From contig NC_091154.1 of NCBI RefSeq assembly GCF_040958095.1, forward strand, positions 43,664,735-43,728,734: 64,000 bases of DNA. The letters run 5' to 3'. The position numbers and the translations under genes are program-made. Within the stretch, counting starts at the first letter, position 1. Each line of letters begins with the position of its first letter. Shown here piece by piece: positions 55,953 through 64,000 of this stretch. The notes below the pieces were generated by a model. The model did no database searches and was not told where the DNA came from. It was given only the letters and a program-made list of their open reading frames with translations. The DNA is from Procambarus clarkii (taxonomy: Eukaryota; Arthropoda; Malacostraca; Decapoda; Cambaridae).

Positions 55953-56178
55953 GAGGGAGCCGGTCAGCCGAGCGGGCAGCATGCTGGGCTTGTGATCCTG
56001 TGTTCCTGGGTTCGATCCCGTGTGCCGGCGAGAAACAATGGGCAGAGTTTCTTTCACCCTATGCCCCTGTTACCTAGCAGTAAAATAAGTACCTGGGTGT
56101 TAGTCAGCTGTCACGGGGGTGGAGGCCTGCTTCCTGGGGGTAGAGGCCTGGTCGAGGACCGGGCCACGGGGACACTAA
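55953..56178 (+). mobile_element. tRNA-derived SINE, 5' part
   Basis: A-box-like CAGCCGAGCGG at 55965-55975 and a B box GGTTCGATCCC at 56009-56019, the spacing expected of a tRNA-like pol III promoter. The body continues to 'ggacactaaag' and is interrupted by LINE-C. The 3' end ('ccctgaaatcatctcaagat') reappears at 58957-58978. Confidence 0.8.
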
Positions 56179-56179
56179 A

Positions 56180-58436
56180 GACAAACATATGGACAAACAT
56201 AACAGCTCCCCTTGTATCTGGTATAATCTACGACAGAACAACTGACCACTATCCTACCTTTCTCATAGCGAACATGGACATAACACCACCAAAAAGCAAG
56301 AAACTTTCATTTAGGCTACACAGTGAATCAGCTTTAGACAATCTTACAGAGGCACTTCACAATATTAACTGGGATTCTGAATTCAATAATACCCATGATA
56401 TAAATTCATTAGCTAACCTCTTCCTCTCCAAAACTCTAAGCCTCTACAACCTTCATTGTCCCCTTCTTACAAAGCAAGTAACTGACAAAAGATTAAACAA
56501 TCCATGGCTCACAAGTGGCATTCTCAACTCAATCAACAAGAAACATGAATATGAAAAGAAAGTTAGGATTGGCCTAGTTTCAAAGGAAGTAGCTAAAAGG
56601 TACTCATCAATGCTTACCAGTATCATAAGAAAGGCAAAACTTGCATATTATGTGAATAGATTCAATGAAGCAAAAGGCAACATGAAAAACACTTGGAAAA
56701 CTATCTCTAGTATCCTAGGAACTAAACAACACTCACATAACCAAATAAAACTCTACAAGGATGGGGATATACCGTCAACTGATTTAGAAATGGCAAATGA
56801 ATTTAATAGTTTCTTTTCATCGGTTGGTGCTAATCTTGCCAGTAAAATCCCACAGACTCAGACACATATTAACACATATCTCTCAGGCAGCTATCCAAAC
56901 TCTCTTCTCCTTTCAACAATCAGCCCGGCAGATGTTGTGTCCATCATACACTCTCTAAAAACCAAGGCAGGGAACACCAGTGAAATTCCGTCCATTGTGT
57001 ACAAGAGAGCCTCCCATGCCCTTGCCCCACCCATAGCACTACTGTTCAACAAATCTATAGAGTGTCACACCTTCCCTGATATCCTCAAAAAAGCAAGAGT
57101 AACGCCAGTCCATAAAGGAGGCAATCCGGCGGACATAAACAATTATAGACCAATATCAAATCTACCCATTCTATCAAAAATATTTGAAAAAATTATTTAC
57201 AAACAGCTCTATTCCTACCTCGTAAAATTCGACATACTCAGCCCCTGCCAGTTTGGCTTCCGGTCCCAAAAGAGTACCAATGATGCAATCATTAGTCTCC
57301 TTGACATTATCTACTCAGCCCTTGACAAAAATGAGTTTCCGATTGGACTCTTCATTGACCTAAGAAAAGCCTTTGATACTGTTAATCACAACTACCTCTT
57401 ACTTAAACTCCAGCATTATGGAATCCGAGGCCTTGCCCTTGACTACATCCGATCCTATCTTAGTGACAGACACCAATATGTAACCATCAATGATACAACT
57501 TCTTCCACTCTACCAATTACCGTTGGAGTGCCACAGGGCAGCATCTTAGGACCTCTTCTATTTCTTATATATATAAACGATCTGCCTAATGTCTCTAATA
57601 TTCTCAAACCTATATTGTTTGCTGACGATACTACCCTTATCTACTCAAACCTCAACCCACATACACTAAATAATGTTGTGAATAATGAATTTAAAAAAGT
57701 CCACTTATGGATGTCAACGAACAAACTAACATTAAACATCGAAAAGACTTACTACATCTTATTTGGAAGCAAATCATCAAATGCAATTCAGCTACAGATA
57801 GACAACATTAACATCAGTAATAAAAATGATGGCAAGTTTCTTGGCCTATTCCTAGACAAGAGACTCAACTTCAGCACCCACATTCAACACATAACTAAGA
57901 AAGTCTCTAAGACAGTTGGTATACTCTCCAAAATCAGATATTATGTTCCTAACTCTGCTCTCCTCTCACTATATTATGCACTAATCTACCCCTATCTTAA
58001 TTATGGTATCTGTGCATGGGGGTCTACCACTGCAAACCACCTTAAGCCCATCATCACACAGCAAAAATCTGCTATCAGAATAATAACTAACTCTGCTTTC
58101 AGACAACACTCAGCTCCCTTGTTTAAATCTCTAAACTTGCTAAATATTAACTCCCTCCACACATTCTCTTGTGTCAACTACATTTACAAAACCCTGTTCT
58201 TAAATGCAAACCATGCTCTGAAACTCTCCCTGGACAGATGTAATAGGACCCATTATCACCACACCAGAAATAAATATCTCTTTGATATCCCCAGGGTCAA
58301 ACTTAATCTGTGTAAACACTCTATGCAAATTAAGGGACCTAGTCTATGGAACTCACTCCCTAGTGAATTGAAAAACTGTAAAACTTTTGCCTTATTTAAA
58401 AGCAAAATCAAAAAGTACCTAACTTCATCTATTTAG
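56180..58436 (+). CDS. LINE-C endonuclease end and complete RT, open frame
   Basis: About 751 uninterrupted codons: TNIWTNITAPL and TTDHYPTFLIAN (APE C-terminus), linker, [63 protein letters not shown], motif [34 protein letters not shown], catalytic FADDTTLIYS, NKLTLNIEKTYYILFGSKS, YPYLNYGICAWGST, HHTRNKYLFDIPRVKL, stop 58434-58436. The frame is also open upstream through the SINE to an ATG at 55947, so a chimeric 829-codon frame exists whose first ~77 codons are SINE-derived. The missing endonuclease N-terminus means it cannot move autonomously, but the RT looks functional. CR1/L2-group assignment is from motif style. Confidence 0.85.
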
Positions 58437-58925
58437 TTTCCTACACTGAGCTTTAAATTTGCTCTGTACCTAGTGGTACCCAATCTCATAATTTTTATGT
58501 AATATCAAACAACCTTATCATTGTGTTCATTGCTGTCTTCTTTTATGTGCTAGCCATATGCTGTATTGTGACTACCAATTTTTGTCAACTACCATTCAAG
58601 CTGTCATTGCAATCAATCTTATATTGTTTCTGCTGTATTGTGCCTACCAATTTGTTGTCAACTACCATTTTAAGCTGTCATTGCAATCAATCATAGCTAC
58701 CTATGTGCTTTAATATACTGTACCTATAATTTTCTCTCATCTTTTTTTTTTTCATTCCATGTAATCTGTTATCATTTTTTTTGTCTATAAATTTTGCAAG
58801 TATTTACCTCCTTAAAATTTTCTTAGATTAAGGACCTGCCCGAAACGCTGCGCGTGCTAGTGGCTTTACAAGACTGTAATTACCATAATTGTATCCTCAC
58901 ATTCCTTATGTACATTCTTGTATAT
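58437..58925 (+). other. LINE-C 3' UTR
   Basis: Contains duplicated phrases ('gctgtattgtg', 'gctgtcattgcaatcaatc' twice) and the conserved 58836-58869 segment shared with LINE-B and other LINE-C copies. Confidence 0.75.
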
Positions 58926-58955
58926 GCATAAATAAATAAATAAATAAATAAATAA

Positions 58956-58985
58956 AGCCCTGAAATCATCTCAAGATGAGTATGT
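58956..58985 (+). mobile_element. SINE 3' end
   Basis: Completes the SINE started at 55953. Confidence 0.65.
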
Positions 58986-59034
58986 GTACATGTATATATA
59001 ACATTAATAATTGTGTAACAAGCGTCAAAAGATT

Positions 59035-59155
59035 GTTATTTGCTTAGCTAAACGAACTAGAGGGTTCAGTTCCTGAACCGATTATGTGCCTCTGTAATCC
59101 TTTACACCACCGCCCACGGGATGGGTATGGGGTGCATAATAAAGAAAGAAATTGA
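59035..59155 (+). mobile_element. LINE-D type 3' terminus
   Basis: Reads 'gattatgtgcctctgtaatc' and 'gatgggtatggggtgcataa' with a short A-rich tail. Complement at 51856-51985. Confidence 0.65.
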
Positions 59156-59227
59156 ATAATACCCGCACCTCACAAGCTTCACGAAAAAATAACACATAAT
59201 GAATAGTATGACAATGTAGAGTTGAAG

Positions 59228-59391
59228 ACAATGTATAACCACGAAGGAAAATTAAAACAGGAAATTACTTAAACACTTCCGTGTTAATCAACACATCAAT
59301 CAAAGTATATTATTACGTGTTGATTATCACGAAAGTGCTTAAGTAATTCCTGTTTGATTTTTCCTTTGTATTATACATTGTTATATGTATA
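59228..59391. mobile_element. Palindromic MITE, diverged copy
   Basis: Imperfect arms (59228-59294 and 59316-59391) related to the palindrome at 55658-55810. Confidence 0.7.
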
Positions 59392-59494
59392 TATTTTTAG
59401 ATTATAATTCGTAATATGTAAATATGTAGTATTTATTTATAATATTTTATTTTTTATTTATGAGTATTTATTATTTTAGTATTTATGATATGCA

Positions 59495-59775
59495 ACTTCA
59501 CCCAAAACACTATGCGTGTTAGTGACTTATGCAAAAAATGTACAAAAACCAATATTATGTAATCTCACAAACCCATATTCTACCATCTTGTAAATAAATA
59601 ACTATGAATATTATTATTGGTAAATGGTAAACATAAATGGGCAAGTTTTGAGCAGATCTAGAAATGCCCAAAAGCCTTTGCGAGTTAGTAGCTTAAAAAG
59701 AATGTAAGATCACCAATGTTATGTACTCTGTCGAGAAAATATATCTTCTTGTATATAAATGAATAACTAAACTCG
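59495..59775 (+). mobile_element. Two LINE-C type 3' end relics
   Basis: 59495-59610 and 59655-59775 each resemble the end of the LINE-C 3' UTR ('acactatgcgtgttagtgac', 'ctaccatcttgtaaataaat'; 'gcctttgcgagttagtag', 'atcttcttgtatataaat') and finish in A/T tails. Confidence 0.6.
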
Positions 59776-60983
59776 TTTGTTTAATTCTAAGGCTTGAAGG
59801 CGAGAACAGTTGTGAACGCCAGCTAGCGCACAAGTACATGAGCGCCCAAAATACTTTCACACAAAAGACACGTACAGACAGGCGGGTGGCTTCTGACTTC
59901 ATTTTTATTGATTAATATTACATATTAGGCGCTTACCTATAATAGTTTTTATTATATACAAGTATATCTATCACATAATAAATGTAAAAGGAGTTTATCC
60001 AAAAACTGACAAAAGTGTTGGGTTTTGTGCGTTGTATCGTGTTTGTGGGCATTCGGGTGTGTTGTGTTTACGCTGGCGGGCAGCGTCCTTACCAAGCCCG
60101 GATTATGTCTATTACATCACTAAACTTCATTTAATAACTATATGCCTGTTAAGTAGAAGATTTTAATTGTTAATAGCATTATATTGTCATTTTAATATTG
60201 AACACGTACACATATGCGAAACGTCCAAAGCTGGTGTCCGAAGTGGTAAAAATATTAGTGTGCGATGTTGTCAATGTACAGTGTGTCTTGTATCCGAGCA
60301 GACCGCCTCTGACGCTTGATTTGTCAATGCCTCTCTTTTGCCAGACTTCCCCACCCTATTGCGTCAAAATATGCCACAAGAGATTTTTTTATTATTTTTC
60401 CCGTGATCAGGGAACACAAATTAACAGGTTTATAAGAGAAAAAAATATTTTTGAATTTTTTTTATGCACCTGTGGGTGACAAAGGCCAAATAGCCCTTAG
60501 CAGTTTGGTGGTTAATAAGAAAGCCGATGAAAGTGATAAATTGTTTAAATGAACTTGTCATCCAGTGATACATAAAACGTTTGTATCGTTTAACAACCAG
60601 GTACCCAATTTACTGTTGGGTAAACAAAAAGCTACAGTTAAGGATAATGACCTAGTGTGTGGGCGTGCGGCATACTACATAATTTACATATCTTTTTCAC
60701 TGACATCAACACCTTATTGCCAGATATATTTATATCCTACTCTTAATCTCTTGTAAATTGAGTCTTTCCATGTAGACTTTTCTCTGCCATAAGTGAAGGA
60801 CGAATTTGTTTATTATTGCATAATGCTAAAGTTGTTAATGATGTCCACCACTGCCGTTCTCTTAACAATTTCTTCATCCTCTTGGATATCTTGATTTTTG
60901 TCTTCATTTGTTTAAAAGTTTTCTGACATGCAACATCGACGAGAGTTTTTTCCGAGGCTCTCTTGGCTATCTCATCCTCCTCA
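59776..60983. other. No gene seen
   Basis: Unremarkable AT-rich DNA. Short frames at 60198-60479 and 60565-60756 show no domain and no homologue I recognise. Confidence 0.45.
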
Positions 60984-60994
60984 TTAACTCTTAA

Positions 60995-62709
60995 CCCTTT
61001 AACTGCGCGGCCTATAAATATGACATCCCCCCAGTGCGCAGGAAATGAAACCTTGGGAAAAAATTATTTTTCTTCGGAAAGTGTCAAAAACCCCTCCCTG
61101 TATATGGGTATAGCAACGCAAGTTCGAAATTGTACTTACTTTGGCTGCTATGGGGTCCGAAAGGTGGGCTGTGACGTCATAATTCCCCGTGTGCCAGAGC
61201 AGTATGCACCCGGGGCCGGTGGGGCGCGCGAGTTACCACGAATATATTTTTGCACATTTTTTGCGCACAGTTCCAAATACATTTTATTTGTTTTTACATG
61301 CTAATCCTATGTATAATGAACACGTACACTATATTATGGCAGTAAAACATCCGTACTGTCCGAAGACACTGTGTTACGTGCATGACACTTGTGTACACAT
61401 ATGTTGCACATATTTACCATGTATCATGCTAATTTATGTATATATACAATCAATTTACAGACTATACACTGTCACACACTATATACATTCACCATCAACA
61501 CATTCAGAACACCGCGAATGTGAGCAGCCACACCCAGCCAGCCCTACCTCACTCCTCCAACATTGTATTCACCAACATTACTCCTCCAAATCATACAGTT
61601 ATTCACACCAATGTTTCTTGTTCATTTATGTATATTTACAACACATGTACACACGCTACACTGTCACACACTATATACAATCACCATCAACACACTCAGA
61701 ACACCGCGAGTGTGAGCAGCCACACCCAGCCAGCCCTCCCTCACTCCAACATCTTACTCGCCAACATCGCTCCTCCCACCATACTGTTATTGTATTTATT
61801 ACACAATTTACACATGTTATATATACCTATCTACAGGTTTTATTTACCAGAACTCTGCAAGTAAGCCGGTATTGTGTCCAAACAGTACAGTGGCCACCAT
61901 ACACTGCATGACAAATCACACAACAGACGACGCCACGATTACGACGTCACCTCCCTCACCAAAATAGCTCCTCACAACATACTCCTGGTGCTGTTATTAC
62001 ACTATTCCACACACTGTATATACCCATGTACATGTGTGTTCCCCATAGTAAACCACAAAGCTAGTATGGTGAGCAAAACAAGAGTTACTGCCACACAGCG
62101 AGGCTACCTCAATTCTTTCCCTTCTTCCCTCCCTCACCAAAATTTCTCCTTCCTCTGCACAACGCTCATTATAACCACAATCCTGGTCACTAATACCTGT
62201 AAATGAATAATTGACCACAAGTTTATTTTGAAAAGGAACCTAAAAAGTTGTTTGAAGATTCCTAGTTGGACGAAATAATGCTGTAGTGCTGTGGCTAACG
62301 CTGTGAACATCGTGAACAGCATTGAATCACTGATATTTGAACATTGTACCCCAGTCATTATCACACTCGGGCTCTTCTATAATACTATCATGGCTAAATA
62401 AAACAGATTATATATATATATTTTGACAATATTAGGCAATGCTGTGGTCACACACTGAACAGCACTGCTGTGCGCTCATGCTGCAAGCGCCAGCCTAAGT
62501 TGCTCACTCACTACTGAGGCTCTGACACCCGGCAATGTGGACCATGATTTTTTTTTTATGATGGCATCTGTTTACAAGACCCCTGAGGAAGCTGATGTGA
62601 ACCCCATGTAGCCGCGGGAGTTTTGAATGGAACGTGAAAAATAAAAACACCCGGGGGCGCGTTGCGCACCCTAGGCCTGGGCCTGCAGGCGCGTTGCGCA
62701 GTTAAAGGG
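60995..62709 (+). mobile_element. TTAA-4: piggyBac-like non-autonomous element with satellite
   Basis: TTAA at 60991-60994 and 62710-62713; perfect 14-bp terminal inverted repeats CCCTTTAACTGCGC and its complement (62696-62709). 1715 bp. Interior: ~190-bp satellite units (61440-62200), then the subterminal block 'tttacaagacccctgagg'. No transposase frame. It is inserted in a TTAA inside the terminus of TTAA-5. Confidence 0.85.
61440..62200 (+). repeat. Satellite inside TTAA-4
   Basis: Two near-identical units start at about 61469 and 61662 ('gtcacacactatatac', 'cacacccagccagccct'), followed by more diverged units ('tatatacctatctacag', 'aagctagtatggtgag') that match the TTAA-1 satellite. Frames of His/Thr/Ser across it are non-coding. 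Confidence 0.75.
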
Positions 62710-63059
62710 TTAAACTGCACATGGCGTATATATACGCTCTGAGTAACATGTCCCACCGTGCGCATGGCGTATATACACGCCCAAGGGTGCCAGGCCCAAT
62801 TAAAATGGCCCGTGGCTACACAGGGTTCACATTAGCTTCCTCAGGGCTCTTGTAAACAGACGCCATTTAAAAAAAAAATCGTGGGCAATATTCTCAGATG
62901 TGAGAGGCACAGTACTGTTGGAGCAACCAAGGCTGGCGCACGCAGCATGAGCGAACAGCATTGCTGTTCAGCTTGTGACCACAGCATTGCCGAAAAATGT
63001 CAAAATAAATATATAATTGTTATTATGTAGCGATGACAATATTACAGATGACCCCTGAC

Positions 63060-64000
63060 TGTGATATAAATAACCAGGGTTGTGATAATAACAGGATTGT
63101 TGTAATAATTAGCGCTGTGGGAGGAGTGATGCTGAGAGATGGAGGGAGATAGCATCGTTTACTGACTGTGTGGCCACCTGTTATTGATTGCATTCACCAT
63201 ACCAGCTCAGTGGTTCTCTATGGTGAACATAAATTTAGATACTTATATATAATGTGTGTATTAGTGTAATAACAGCAAAAGGATTATGCTGGGAGGAGCC
63301 ATTTGGGTGATGGAGCTGACGTCGTCTGCATGATTTGCCTAGCTGTTTAGAGGGTGGCCACTATGCTCTTTGGGCGCACTACAAGCTTAGATGTACAGTT
63401 ACGGTGCATACAACATGTAGATACTTATATATATAATATGTGTATATAGTGTAATAACACTGCAAACAGTATTGTTGGGGCAGAAAGTTTAGTGCGTGTG
63501 ACCTTGAATGAGTGAGGGAGCCGCCAGCTGACTGTGTGTATAGCGACGACTCTTAGTGCCTGAACTAACTATATCAGCTTAGCTGTACAGTTGTGGTGAA
63601 CAAAATATATACATACTTATATATAACGTCTGTATATAGTGTAATAACACAACAAATGGTATTGTTGGGGGAGAAAGTTTACCCACCAAACACACACCGA
63701 AACTACGACGTTGGTGCAACGTTCGAGCAAGTTTTAACACCTCCTAACCAGTTATAACAACCAATATAGCAAGTTGTAACAACGTTCTAATACGTCATAA
63801 ACACGTTAAGCCAAGATGTAACAACTTTATTTCAAGTTGTTACAAGCGGAAAATAGAGACAGTTTCGGTTTGTGTTTCCAGGGTAGTGCGTGTGTTGAGG
63901 GAGTGGCAGCGAGTGGCTGGCTGGTGTGTGGCGGTAACTCCTCGCTGCTTTTCGACTCTCAATACCAACTTAGTGGTTCGTTATGGTGAACAAAACATGC
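63060..64000 (-). repeat. Satellite inside TTAA-5
   Basis: Minus-strand copies of the TTAA-1 satellite: 'tatggtgaacataaa', 'gatacttatatata' and 'gtgtaataac' blocks near 63220, 63400, 63595 and 63970, a period of about 180 bp. Interrupted by a MITE at 63682-63883. Confidence 0.78.
63682..63883. mobile_element. 202-bp MITE with TA target duplication
   Basis: 23-bp terminal inverted repeats with four mismatches (CCC...CCGAAACT at 63682-63704; complement at 63861-63883). TA at 63680-63681 and 63884-63885. The neighbouring satellite unit near 63487-63500 has the uninterrupted 'aaagtttagtgcgtgtg'. Confidence 0.8.

Larger units (their letters stand above)
56179..58955 (+). mobile_element. LINE-C copy 3, inserted in a SINE
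   Basis: 5'-truncated in the endonuclease ('atatggacaaacata'), open through RT, 3' UTR with GCCCGAAACGCT at 58838-58849, AAAT tail at 58926-58955. The SINE resumes immediately after the tail. AAAG is present on both sides (56175-56178 and 58954-58957), a possible short target duplication. This is the best-preserved LINE here. Confidence 0.87.
62710..64000 (-). mobile_element. TTAA-5: right end and interior, runs off the window
   Basis: The outer terminus TTAA-CTC lies at 60984-60990, left of TTAA-4. The continuation (TTAA ACTGCACATGG) resumes at 62710. Paired palindromes at 62724-62737 and 62766-62781, subterminal block 'cctcagggctcttgtaaac', then the satellite in minus orientation from about 63060 to the window end. 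The other end is not in the window. Confidence 0.75.

Noticed and set aside
55953..56030. Candidate tRNA gene
   Set aside because: A and B boxes are present, but the cloverleaf is degraded and the sequence continues into a SINE body. The same holds for 32972-33489.
61189..61911. 240-codon frame rich in His, Thr and Ser
   Set aside because: It spans satellite units of TTAA-4 and repeats with them.
60984..64000. Foldback (FB/Galileo-like) transposon with satellite arms
   Set aside because: The long inverted arms are better explained by TTAA-4 nested in the terminus of an opposed TTAA-5, with TTAA duplications at both nested borders.

Overview
The window looks like repeat-dominated nuclear DNA from a large arthropod genome, most consistent with a decapod crustacean, perhaps a crayfish. 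The grounds are tRNA-derived SINEs with good A and B boxes, abundant Penelope-like elements (PLEs) with GIY-YIG endonucleases, several non-LTR LINE clades, long (TA)n tracts, and blocks of the arthropod telomere-type pentamer TTAGG inside MITEs. The species call is inference. The only convincing host gene is an intronless-looking C2H2 zinc-finger ORF at 356-1315. Nearly everything else is transposable elements, satellites and their relics.

Names used below. CR1-a: CR1-like LINE at 4085-6805. LINE-A: I/Nimb-like LINE with gag ORF1, APE endonuclease, RT and RNase H, 8734-17867. LINE-B (11520-14366; 49419-51340) and LINE-C (35277-38382 minus; 56179-58955; several fragments): two related CR1/L2-group LINEs sharing a 3' UTR motif. 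LINE-D: I-like LINE with RT, RNase H and a C-terminal Zn motif, 25440-28780 minus; its 3' UTR recurs as SINE-like pieces. PLE1 (three copies) and PLE2 (one body and several heads). TTAA-1 to TTAA-5: non-autonomous elements with TTAA target duplications and CCCTTTAA-like ends, resembling the piggyBac superfamily.

Layout. 1-2300: zinc-finger gene and flank. 2590-8140: diverged ~190-bp satellite and a host block carrying CR1-a and two LINE-D tails. 8452-17881: LINE-A with a 14-bp target duplication and LINE-B nested inside it. 18000-26400: a second copy of the host blocks plus TTAA-1, TTAA-2 and TTAA-3. 25440-28780: LINE-D. 29524-30410: two MITEs in (TA)n. 30497-39878: PLE1 copies, SINEs, and CR1 and LINE-C remnants. 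39884-47176: a 7.3-kb DIRS-like retroelement inserted in a PLE2 terminal repeat. 47177-54472: PLE2, SINE palindrome, LINE-B and PLE1. 54510-59400: orphan RLE-type domain, palindromic MITEs, and a SINE split by a LINE-C copy with a long open frame. 60984-64000: TTAA-4 nested in TTAA-5, both carrying satellite DNA.

The window reads as a stack of nested insertions. In several cases a second copy in the same window preserves the uninterrupted target, so boundaries and relative ages can be read directly. The most unusual signal is the TTAA family: five elements, at least three of them carrying ~175-bp satellite arrays, whose right ends all have two copies of a palindrome. The palindrome's sequence differs between elements while its dyad symmetry is kept.
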